A stretch of 7,932 nucleotides of DNA from Bacteroidota bacterium (lineage in GTDB: Bacteria > Bacteroidota > Bacteroidia > Flavobacteriales > Flavobacteriaceae): the NCBI GenBank assembly GCA_022560715.1, contig JADFSQ010000075.1, positions 1 through 7,932 on the forward strand, read 5' to 3'. Below are positions 1-5,850 of this stretch, one piece after another. Position 1 is the stretch's first letter; each line of letters begins with the position of its first letter. The notes below the pieces were generated by a model. The model did not search any database and was not told the DNA's origin. It saw only the letters and a program-made list of their open reading frames with translations. The position numbers and the translations under genes are program-made.

Positions 1-431
1 TTGAAGGCAAAGTAGAAGAAACCAAATTGCAATATATAATTCGCGATCATGATAAAGATAAATTTGAAGCTCGTAAAGCATTAATGCAAAAGCTTGCCGA
101 TGATATGAATGAAAAATATGGCAGAACGGTTATAGAATTAGAAATGAAAGACCAATACTATAACATGAAAGAAAAGGTTGAGCCTGTAATACATATTGTA
201 GATATTGCCGAAGAAGCCATGAAGCTACTTGACATAAAACCAATAATCAAACCCATTCGTGGTGGCACAGATGGCTCACAGTTGAGTTATATGGGTTTGC
301 CTTGTCCAAATATTTTTGCTGGTGGACATAATTTTCACGGCCCTTACGAATATGTTCCTGTAGAAAGTATGATTAAAGCCACCCAAGTAATTTGTAAAAT
401 TGCTGAATTAACTGCTGAAAAAGCTAAATAA
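1..431 (+). CDS. pepT: Peptidase T (tripeptide aminopeptidase), C-terminal part
   Basis: This is the C-terminal ~143 codons of a cytoplasmic M20-family di-zinc aminopeptidase that removes N-terminal residues from tripeptides. The frame is open from the first complete codon at position 3, so the 5' end lies outside the window; the TTG at 27 is internal, not a start. Visible landmarks are the end of the dimerisation domain ([14 protein letters not shown], then [15 protein letters not shown]), followed by the returning catalytic domain with [19 protein letters not shown] and [13 protein letters not shown]. The His in GGHNFHG corresponds to the C-terminal zinc ligand of PepT. The ending is normal, with a TAA stop at 429-431. 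Full-length PepT is about 410 residues, so roughly two thirds is missing. The gene converges on yajC and shares the terminator at 470-495. Identification rests on strong motif recall; the only limit is the truncation by the window edge. Confidence 0.95.
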   Translation, partial: EGKVEETKLQYIIRDHDKDKFEARKALMQKLADDMNEKYGRTVIELEMKDQYYNMKEKVEPVIHIVDIAEEAMKLLDIKPIIKPIRGGTDGSQLSYMGLPCPNIFAGGHNFHGPYEYVPVESMIKATQVICKIAELTAEKAK

Positions 432-433
432 AA

Positions 434-460
434 CATCTCAACTGCGCTCGATGAGACATC
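434..460. repeat. Short GC-rich intergenic hairpin repeat (REP-like candidate)
   Basis: Just after the pepT stop, TCTCA (436-440) and TGAGA (452-456) form a short stem around an ACTGCGCTCGA loop. A second small inverted repeat, GATG-AGA-CATC, overlaps it at 450-460. The segment is clearly richer in G+C than the surrounding AT-rich spacer and does not belong to either gene. From memory, similar CGACTGCGCTC-type segments recur between genes in Flavobacteriia; that is recollection, not a search result. It has no T-tract of its own, so the real terminator is the adjacent hairpin at 470-495. Confidence 0.45.
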
Positions 461-469
461 TTCATGAAT

Positions 470-495
470 AAAAAAGCAGCTTGTTATGCTGCTTT
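470..495. terminator. Bidirectional intrinsic terminator between pepT and yajC
   Basis: AAAGCAGC (473-480) and GCTGCTTT (488-495) are perfect 8-bp arms around a 7-nt loop. Read leftward (end of the yajC transcript), the stem runs into six Ts made by the As at 470-475. Read rightward (end of pepT), the stem is followed by AAAATTTATTTTTTTT, a poorer tail. The site lies between two convergent genes, as expected for a shared terminator. Confidence 0.85.
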
Positions 496-500
496 AAAAT

Positions 501-794
501 TTATTTTTTTTCTGCTGGAGGAGCATTTAGTTTCATACTCATTTCCATAGAAATAGCAGAGCGTTCAAACTTAATTTTTCCTGCTGGTGTTTCAATAATA
601 CAAGAACTATTTTTATCATTTAGCTCAAATATTTTACCATGCATTCCACTTTTAGTTATTACTTTATCTCCTCGTTTTAATTCTGCAGCGAATTTTTTTT
701 CCTTTTTAGCACGTTTCATTTGTGGTGCAATCATAAAAAAATACACTACAGCAAACATTGCAATAAACGGAAAATATGGTCCTAATGCTTCCAT
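501..794 (-). CDS. yajC: Sec translocon accessory subunit YajC
   Basis: This 97-residue single-span inner-membrane protein associates with SecDF and the SecYEG channel in protein export. One hydrophobic helix covers about residues 7-24. The family signature follows at the membrane exit: FFMIAPQMKRAKKEKKF (19-35), matching the usual FF-x-RPQ-x-KR pattern with Ala in place of Arg before Pro. LKRGDKVITKSGMHGKI (39-55) is the small beta domain typical of YajC. The C-terminus is short and basic. The start is the only ATG available: upstream codons are TTA TTA TTA TTT and then the stop of the preceding gene, in the same frame 12 nt away, so the two genes are tightly coupled. There is no Shine-Dalgarno, only an A/T-rich leader. 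It is the last gene before the terminator. Confidence 0.95.
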   Translation of the reverse strand: MEALGPYFPFIAMFAVVYFFMIAPQMKRAKKEKKFAAELKRGDKVITKSGMHGKIFELNDKNSSCIIETPAGKIKFERSAISMEMSMKLNAPPAEKK

Positions 795-806
795 TAATAA
801 TAAAAA

Positions 807-1328
807 TTAATCGTGGTTATGTCCTTCATGACCAGGTCTTGTGCTGGTTTTAGTAATAGCCGCTCCATTTTGGGGTGCATTTGGATCTGGCTTAATAAAA
901 GCAGTGATTTTAACAGTTTCTCTACCTTTCTCTGTATTTGCAGTTATAGTAATTGTCTTAGAAACTTTGTTGGTTCCTTTACCATCAAACTTTACAATAA
1001 AACTTGCTGAAGCTCCAGGAGCTAAAGGCTCTTTACTCCAATCCTTTGGTATGGTACAGCCACAAGAACTTTTAATATTAGTAATTACTAAAGGTGCTTT
1101 TCCAGTATTTGTATATGAAAATACAGTTTCAACAGGAGTTCCTTTTTCAATTTCACCAAAATCGTGTTCGGCTTTGTCAAATGTAATTGCAGGAAAATCT
1201 CCTGAAACAGCGTCTCTTTCTGCTGCTACTGCAACATTCTCGGCTTTTACTTTACTTGCCGCATCTTCTTTACATGATGTAAAGACTACTAAACATAAGG
1301 CACTTAAACCTAAAATTAATTTTTTCAT
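807..1328 (-). CDS. DUF1573 lipoprotein, probably surface-exposed
   Basis: This 173-residue protein has a lipoprotein signal peptide (residues 1-18) and lipid-attachment Cys19 in VVFTSC. The mature start is C-K-E-D; acidic residues right after the Cys resemble the export signal that sends Bacteroidota lipoproteins to the cell surface, so outer-face location is inferred. Residues ~45-148 form the DUF1573 immunoglobulin-like beta domain, with the hallmark HDFGEIEKG (55-63) and SSCGC (87-91) motifs; the Cys89-Gly-Cys91 pair may form a disulfide or bind metal. The C-terminus ends GHEGHNHD (166-173), a small His-rich tail. The molecular role of DUF1573 proteins is not established. It sits between nusB (89-bp gap) and yajC (12 bp), suggesting co-transcription with them. 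ATG at 1328 is followed by MKK, a typical signal start. Confidence 0.92.
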   Translation of the reverse strand: MKKLILGLSALCLVVFTSCKEDAASKVKAENVAVAAERDAVSGDFPAITFDKAEHDFGEIEKGTPVETVFSYTNTGKAPLVITNIKSSCGCTIPKDWSKEPLAPGASASFIVKFDGKGTNKVSKTITITANTEKGRETVKITAFIKPDPNAPQNGAAITKTSTRPGHEGHNHD

Positions 1329-1403
1329 TTTCTCAGTTTTAATTGTTTATTCAAGATAAACGTTTGGGTAATTATTAGTTTTCTAAATATTCAGGGCATA
1401 AAA

Positions 1404-1421
1404 GTAATAAATTTTTATTAC
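1404..1421 (-). repeat. AT-rich perfect palindrome at the nusB stop codon
   Basis: GTAATAAA (1404-1411) and TTTATTAC (1414-1421) are perfect 8-bp arms with a 2-nt centre, overlapping the nusB stop codon at 1418-1420. On the leftward transcript the stem is followed by TTTT. It could be a weak attenuator or a processing site between nusB and the DUF1573 gene. All but two base pairs are A-T, so stability is low and function is uncertain. Confidence 0.3.
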
Positions 1422-2362
1422 AACAATCCACGTCCGACTTTATTTAACGTTCCTTTGGCATCATATTCTTTCACGATCTTATCTAAAATTCCGTTAATAA
1501 AAATACTACTTTTAGGTGTTGAATATTCTTTAGCAATTTCGAGATATTCATTTATTGTGACTTTTATTGGAATAGACGGAAACTTCAGAAATTCACAAAT
1601 TGCCATTTGTAGTAGCGCAAAATCAATTTTAGCAATTCTGTCTTTATCCCAATTTGTGGTTTTAATAGCAATCTCATCACTAAAAATATTAGCATTTAAA
1701 AGCGTTTTCTTTAAAAGTGTTAAAGCAAAATCCTTATCTTCTTTATCTTTAAATAGTTGAGGTAAAAAATGACGTTCCGTAGCATTGGGTTGCATCTTTC
1801 TTAAAAGCTTCACAATGGTAGTATTTACAACAGGTAAATCGTCTAACCATGTAATATTCTTATCTTCAAAATAATCGTATAATTTTTCGTTTGGAGCTAT
1901 TATGATTTTAAAAAATTCGATTACAAACGTTTTATCGTCTTGAAACGTTGTTGTAGTATTCGACATGTAGTTTTTATACAATTCACTTTCTAAAAGTTCC
2001 TTGAATATAATTTCTACATATTCATTGTCTAATTCCCAATAGTTAATTTTTCTTTTTTCTAGTTCTTGCTTAAGTAAGATATTATTCTTAAGATGAATTA
2101 AAACTTTATTATTTATAAACTTTCTATTAGGATTTTTTTCTTCTGAAGTTGCAAGATGCTTTTGTTGAGATTTAATAAGATATGCTTCTGCTTGTTTTTG
2201 TACTTCTACTAATAATGAAATTATTAAAAGGTAAAGATTATACATGTTATCTATACTTTGTAATAAAAACTGTTCCTCGTTTTTGAGGTTATCGGTTTCA
2301 TTCCCTCTACATGCATAAATTATCTGCATTACTTTTACACGGATATGTCTTCTGTTAAGCAT
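1418..2362 (-). CDS. nusB: Transcription antitermination factor NusB (long Bacteroidota form)
   Basis: NusB, with NusE (ribosomal protein S10), binds boxA RNA and supports antitermination during rRNA transcription. At 314 residues this is about twice the E. coli protein, as is usual in Bacteroidota. The N-terminus (MLNRRHIRVKVMQIIYA) matches the first NusB helix, and a long helical, Lys/Glu/Asn-rich insertion fills roughly 20-180. The conserved C-terminal half carries RIAKIDFALLQMAICEFL (242-259), IPIKVTINEYLEIAKEYS (264-281) and FINGILDKI (288-296), the family's best-known signature. ATG at 2362 is chosen because it begins directly with the RRHIRVKVMQ motif. It follows leucine dehydrogenase after 110 bp, with its own candidate promoter, and leads into the DUF1573-yajC pair. 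Nothing appears broken. Confidence 0.94.
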   Translation of the reverse strand: MLNRRHIRVKVMQIIYACRGNETDNLKNEEQFLLQSIDNMYNLYLLIISLLVEVQKQAEAYLIKSQQKHLATSEEKNPNRKFINNKVLIHLKNNILLKQELEKRKINYWELDNEYVEIIFKELLESELYKNYMSNTTTTFQDDKTFVIEFFKIIIAPNEKLYDYFEDKNITWLDDLPVVNTTIVKLLRKMQPNATERHFLPQLFKDKEDKDFALTLLKKTLLNANIFSDEIAIKTTNWDKDRIAKIDFALLQMAICEFLKFPSIPIKVTINEYLEIAKEYSTPKSSIFINGILDKIVKEYDAKGTLNKVGRGLL

Positions 2363-2383
2363 ATTTTAAAGAACTTTAGTGGT

Positions 2384-2400
2384 GAAAGATTTTATCTTTC
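2384..2400 (-). promoter_or_regulatory. Perfect hairpin in the nusB leader
   Basis: GAAAGAT (2384-2390) and ATCTTTC (2394-2400) are perfect 7-bp arms with a 3-nt loop, ending 22 nt before the nusB ATG. It falls just downstream of the candidate -7 box, so it would sit near the 5' end of the leader RNA, or mark an operator at the transcription start. Whether it acts as RNA or DNA cannot be told from sequence. Confidence 0.4.
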
Positions 2401-2406
2401 GCCTCG

Positions 2407-2414
2407 CAAAAATA
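2407..2414 (-). promoter_or_regulatory. Candidate Bacteroidota -7 promoter box for nusB
   Basis: On the leftward strand this reads TATTTTTG, an exact match to the TAnnTTTG -7 consensus of Bacteroidota housekeeping sigma factors. A transcription start near 2400 would give a leader of about 38 nt before the nusB ATG. The -33 element is poor: TTTAAAC, rather than TTTG, lies in the expected interval. A weak hairpin (TTAAAC 2436-2441 / GTTTAA 2449-2454) just upstream might partly terminate the leucine dehydrogenase transcript. Confidence 0.5.
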
Positions 2415-2472
2415 GTATTATTTTAAAGAACTCGTTTAAACTTTTTGTGTTTAACCGAAAATGAGATGGAAT

Positions 2473-3576
2473 TTATTTAGAATTCTCTTTTTTTCTTTTG
2501 GCAATTATATCTTTAGCAATTTTTAAAGCTGCGTGATTGGTTGTTATACCATTTAAACCCGATTTTTCTAGAATTTCTAAAGTTGTGTTGTAAATATTTT
2601 CGGTTTTACGAACAATTTCTTGTTTATCATACCCTTCCAATTCGGCATATACATTAATAATACCACCAGCATTTATTAAAAAATCTGGTGCATAAACAAT
2701 TCCTCTTTCCTTAAGAATTCGACCATGTATATCTTCGTTTGCCAATTGGTTATTCGCTGCACCTGCTATAACTTGTGCTTTTATTTTATAAATAGTATCA
2801 TCGTTTACTGTTGCTCCCAATGCACAAGGTGAATAAATATCGATGTCTTCAGAATATAAATCGTTTCCTCTATATATTGTAACTCCGTATTTATTACTTA
2901 CTTCTTGCAAACGTTCTTCGTTTATATCGTCAATAATTACGTCAGCACCTTCATTAACCAAATTTTCCACCAAGGATTCGCCTACATGACCAATGCCTTG
3001 CACTAATACTTTTTTATCTTCAAGAATATCAGTTCCAAATTTATATTTTGCAGCAGCTTTCATTCCCATAAATACGCCATAAGCAGTAATTGGCGAAGGA
3101 TTTCCTGCACCACCTTTATCTTCTGAAATTCCTGTAACATAAGGTGTTACTTCCCGAACTAAATCCATATCAGCAGTTTCCATCCCAACGTCTTCAGCTG
3201 TAATATATCTTCCACTTAACGAATGTACAAACTCGCCAAAACGTTTCATTAACTCTGGTGTTTTCTGGGTTTTAGCATCGCCAATAATAACCGCTTTGCC
3301 ACCTCCGAGATTTAAACCTGTAATTGCAGCTTTAAAAGTCATGCCACGAGATAAACGCAAAACATCATTTAATGCTTCCCATTCATTAGCATATTGCCAC
3401 ATTCTTGTGCCTCCAAGTGCTGGTCCTAAAACCGTATTATGAATTCCTATTATTGCTTTTAAACCTGTATCTTTGTCGTTGCAAAAAACAACTTGTTCGT
3501 GATTATCAAAAGAAAGTTGTCCAAATACTGGATCAACTTTTTTAATTTCGTTTGAATTAATAACGTCTATAATCAT
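2473..3576 (-). CDS. Leucine dehydrogenase (Glu/Leu/Phe/Val dehydrogenase family)
   Basis: This NAD-dependent cytoplasmic enzyme interconverts leucine (also valine and isoleucine) and its 2-oxo acid plus ammonia, the entry step of branched-chain amino-acid catabolism. The 367-residue length fits the family. The N-terminal catalytic domain has the glycine motif GPALGGTRM (51-59), Lys82 and Lys94 (in GLNLGGGKAV) and Asp129 (TAEDVGM). The 12- and 35-residue spacings equal those of the substrate and catalytic residues K68, K80 and D115 of Bacillus leucine dehydrogenase. The Rossmann domain starts at about 188 with VLVQGIGHVGE (G194, G196, G199) and ends its second strand in IIDD, which favours NAD over NADP. 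PCALGATVN and AANNQLA follow as in the family. The ATG at 3576 gives a normal N-terminus. It is first in a leftward group and diverges from the ABC transporter. Specificity for leucine over valine or phenylalanine is inferred. Confidence 0.92.
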   Translation of the reverse strand: MIIDVINSNEIKKVDPVFGQLSFDNHEQVVFCNDKDTGLKAIIGIHNTVLGPALGGTRMWQYANEWEALNDVLRLSRGMTFKAAITGLNLGGGKAVIIGDAKTQKTPELMKRFGEFVHSLSGRYITAEDVGMETADMDLVREVTPYVTGISEDKGGAGNPSPITAYGVFMGMKAAAKYKFGTDILEDKKVLVQGIGHVGESLVENLVNEGADVIIDDINEERLQEVSNKYGVTIYRGNDLYSEDIDIYSPCALGATVNDDTIYKIKAQVIAGAANNQLANEDIHGRILKERGIVYAPDFLINAGGIINVYAELEGYDKQEIVRKTENIYNTTLEILEKSGLNGITTNHAALKIAKDIIAKRKKENSK

Positions 3577-3895
3577 TTAAAATTTAAGTTTTAATATTTC
3601 GTTATTTAAATAATCTCTAATAACAAGGTGTAAAAATAACTGAATATTACAGTTTAAGCAACAAAACTGGTGTTAAAATGCGGAAATGATAAAACTAAAG
3701 TTTACTGATTAATGAATATAAAAACCGAAGTTCATTTTAGTTTCATAAAATATTTTGTTTTAGTTATTGGTTAATAGTTATTTAAACTGAACAAGAAACT
3801 ATTAACTTAATAACAAATAACTTTTTATATTAATTTCTTTTTAGAAACTGAAAATCTTACACTCTAAGAAATATTTTAGTTAATGAATATAACCA
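3577..3895. promoter_or_regulatory. Divergent intergenic region between leucine dehydrogenase and the ABC transporter
   Basis: This 319-bp AT-rich spacer has no credible ORF. It should hold promoters for both flanking genes. Leftward, TATTTTTA (3631-3638) resembles a -7 box (one mismatch to TAnnTTTG), with TTG at 3659-3661 (20-nt spacing) or TTTG at 3662-3665 (23-nt spacing) as possible -33 elements; this is a weak call. Rightward I find no exact -7 match before the ABC start. The region also carries the inverted-repeat element at 3763-3814 and a 13-bp direct repeat TTAATGAATATAA at 3709-3721 and 3880-3892, the second copy ending just before the ABC ATG. Confidence 0.4.
3763..3814. repeat. 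Inverted-repeat element, copy 1 (upstream of ABC transporter)
   Basis: Perfect 10-bp arms GTTAATAGTT (3770-3779) and AACTATTAAC (3797-3806) enclose a 17-nt loop. An outer stem GTTATT (3763-3768) / AATAAC (3809-3814) extends it across a small bulge (1 nt on the left, 2 nt on the right). The same arms recur after the ABC gene at 5677-5720, so this is a repeated unit rather than chance AT-richness. Confidence 0.65.
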
Positions 3896-5662
3896 ATGAA
3901 AGAATTACAGCATCTTAACAAATATATTTACACCTACAGATATAAGCTTTTGATAGGAATAGCAATTACTATTCTTGCCAAAATTTTTGCTTTATTCACA
4001 CCTCGTTTAATTGGAGAATCCATTAACGTAATTGTCGCAAAATTGAATGGAGAAATTGATGCTACTTTTAAAGCTGATTTAGCTATAAATATTCTGTATA
4101 TAGTTATTGCTGCACTTATTGCTGGAGTATTCACATTTTTAAAACGGCAAACCATTATCAATGTTTCTCGTTATATTGAATTCGACCTCAAAAATGAAAT
4201 CTATCAGCAATATCAACGATTATCCTTAAATTTTTATAAAAAGAACAGAACTGGCGACTTAATGAACCGGATTAGTGAAGATGTTGGTAAAGTAAGAATG
4301 TATGTTGGTCCAGCAATTATGTACACTATCGATACGATTACATTATTTATAATCGCATTAATATATATGTTTGACAGAGCGCCAACATTGGCAATTTATA
4401 CCATTATACCATTACCTGTTTTATCTTTAACAATTTATATTTTAAGCAAGTTAATACATAAGCGCAGTACCATTGTCCAAGTTTATTTATCGAAACTTTC
4501 AACCTTTGCACAAGAATCCTTCAGCGGAATTTCAGTAATAAAAGCTAATGGCATTGAGCCACAAACCAATACTGCATTCGAGGTGTTATCTACCGAAAGC
4601 AGACAAAAACAAATAGATTTATCGAAAGTACAAGCATTTTTCTTTCCAATAATGATTTTACTCATTGGAGCTAGTAATTTACTGGTTATCTATGTTGGAG
4701 GCTTACAGTATATAAATGGTAAAATAGAAAATTTTGGTACTATTGCAGAGTTTATTATTTATGTAAATATGCTTACCTGGCCAGTAGCAGCTTTAGGTTG
4801 GGTAACTTCTATTGTTCAAGAAGCCGAAGCATCTCAAAAACGTATTAATGAGTTTTTAAAAGTAGAACCAGAAATTAAAAATACAATAGCAACTCCTACG
4901 TTAATTGAAGGGGATATTACGTTTAAGAATGTATCTTTCATCTACGACGACACAAATATTCAAGCATTAAAAGATATTAGTTTTACTGTAAAACAAGGAG
5001 AAACTCTTGCGATAATTGGCAAAACAGGTTCTGGAAAATCTACAATATTAGATTTAATAAGCAGGCTTTACGATATTAATAAGGGTAACATTTTAATTGA
5101 TGATATTTCAATTGAAAAAGTAAACCTAAATAGTTTACGCAATGCGGTTGGCTATGTGCCACAAGATGCATTTTTATTTTCCGATTCTATAAAAAATAAT
5201 ATTAAATTTGGTTCTGTAAATGCTACAGATGATGATGTTGTAGAAGCAGCAAAAAATGCCGTTGTACACGAAAATATAATTAAGTTTGTTAATGGATATG
5301 ATACCATTTTGGGAGAAAGAGGCATCACACTTTCCGGTGGACAAAAACAAAGAGTCTCTATTGCAAGAGCAATAATCAAGAACCCAAAGATTTTATTGTT
5401 AGACGATTGCTTGTCTGCTGTAGATACTGAAACCGAAGAAAAAATTCTTAACAATCTTGCTAAAGTTTCCGAAGGAAAAACAACAATTATTGTAAGTCAT
5501 AGAATATCTTCAGTAAAAAATGTAGACAAAATAATTGTTATAGATGATGGTTATGTAATACAAAAAGGAACGCATAATACGCTTATAAATATAGATGGAT
5601 ACTACAAAAATCTTTATTTAAAACAGCTTTCAGAAGCATCTAATACTAATTTGGATGATTAA
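3896..5662 (+). CDS. ABC exporter half-transporter (MdlA/MdlB/MsbA-like), Asp at the catalytic-Glu position
   Basis: This 588-residue inner-membrane type IV ABC exporter subunit has an N-terminal transmembrane domain (about 1-320, six predicted helices near 15-36, 63-82, 137-158, 164-183, 247-268 and 281-303) fused to an ATPase domain (about 338-575). ATPase motifs are complete: A-loop Tyr350, Walker A GKTGSGKST (375-383, Lys381), Q-loop Gln423, signature LSGGQKQR (479-486), Walker B ILLLD ending at Asp503, D-loop SAVD (507-510) and switch His535. The residue after Walker B is Asp504 where catalytic exporters have Glu, as in the degenerate subunit of heterodimeric exporters such as TM287/288 and in MdlA. 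It must dimerise to work; no partner gene is adjacent. Substrate unknown: lipid, peptide and drug are all possible. The ATG at 3896 is the first in frame. It is transcribed away from leucine dehydrogenase and is flanked by matching inverted repeats. Confidence 0.93.
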   Translation: MKELQHLNKYIYTYRYKLLIGIAITILAKIFALFTPRLIGESINVIVAKLNGEIDATFKADLAINILYIVIAALIAGVFTFLKRQTIINVSRYIEFDLKNEIYQQYQRLSLNFYKKNRTGDLMNRISEDVGKVRMYVGPAIMYTIDTITLFIIALIYMFDRAPTLAIYTIIPLPVLSLTIYILSKLIHKRSTIVQVYLSKLSTFAQESFSGISVIKANGIEPQTNTAFEVLSTESRQKQIDLSKVQAFFFPIMILLIGASNLLVIYVGGLQYINGKIENFGTIAEFIIYVNMLTWPVAALGWVTSIVQEAEASQKRINEFLKVEPEIKNTIATPTLIEGDITFKNVSFIYDDTNIQALKDISFTVKQGETLAIIGKTGSGKSTILDLISRLYDINKGNILIDDISIEKVNLNSLRNAVGYVPQDAFLFSDSIKNNIKFGSVNATDDDVVEAAKNAVVHENIIKFVNGYDTILGERGITLSGGQKQRVSIARAIIKNPKILLLDDCLSAVDTETEEKILNNLAKVSEGKTTIIVSHRISSVKNVDKIIVIDDGYVIQKGTHNTLINIDGYYKNLYLKQLSEASNTNLDD

Positions 5663-5665
5663 TTG

Positions 5666-5728
5666 TTAGTTATTTGGTTAATAGTTATTGGTTAATAGGT
5701 TGAACGGAAAAACTATTAACTTTAATAG
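5666..5728. repeat. Inverted-repeat element, copy 2, with a 14-bp tandem repeat
   Basis: Starting just after the ABC stop codon, GTTAATAGTT (5677-5686) pairs with AACTATTAAC (5711-5720), the same arms as the element at 3763-3814. Here the unit TTGGTTAATAGTTA is partly duplicated in tandem (second copy begins at 5689), giving a longer loop. An alternative hairpin CTATTAA-CT-TTAATAG (5713-5728) overlaps the right arm. No T-tract follows, so it is not a classical terminator, though it could protect or process the 3' end of the ABC mRNA. Confidence 0.65.
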
Positions 5729-5754
5729 CTCAACAACTCAAAAACTCACATACT

Positions 5755-5813
5755 AAAAAAAAAAAAGAAATATCATAAATAGTTGGTTGGTATATATATT
5801 TTTTAGATTTTTG
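5755..5813 (+). promoter_or_regulatory. Candidate promoter region of the DUF3276 gene
   Basis: A run of twelve As (5755-5766) lies upstream of TTGG (5783-5786) and, 17 nt on, TAGATTTTTG (5804-5813). That resembles the TTTG / TAnnTTTG pair but with two extra bases inside the -7 box. An 8-bp inverted repeat, AGTTGGTT (5781-5788) and AACCAACT (5830-5837), brackets the proposed -7 box and could be an operator. The leader to the ATG at 5851 would be about 30 nt. Confidence 0.35.
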
Positions 5814-5850
5814 AGTCATTAAAAAATAAAACCAACTTAACAATACAATT

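Noticed and set aside
481..810. Plus-strand ORF of 109 codons overlapping yajC
   Set aside because: It is antisense to the well-supported yajC, begins inside the terminator hairpin and matches no family I know.
841..1359. Long plus-strand ORF (172 codons) opposite the DUF1573 gene, plus a shorter one at 813-1010
   Set aside because: They are antisense shadows of a gene with a clear lipoprotein signal and DUF1573 motifs. Their translations have no recognisable domain.
1455..1760. Plus-strand ORF opposite nusB
   Set aside because: It is the antisense of the most conserved part of NusB; its hydrophobic look comes from complementing Lys/Glu/Asn-rich codons.
3763..3814. Inverted repeat as a CRISPR or insertion-sequence end
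   Set aside because: There are only two unit copies about 1.9 kb apart, no regular spacers and no transposase; the DNA between them is a single ABC transporter gene.
3934..5454. Minus-strand ORFs at 3934-4161, 4483-4665 and 5152-5454
   Set aside because: All are antisense to the ABC transporter coding sequence, with no start context or recognisable product.
5755..5766. Run of twelve As as a possible assembly error
   Set aside because: It is intergenic, breaks no frame and fits an A-tract upstream of a promoter. The exact length could vary, but nothing depends on it.
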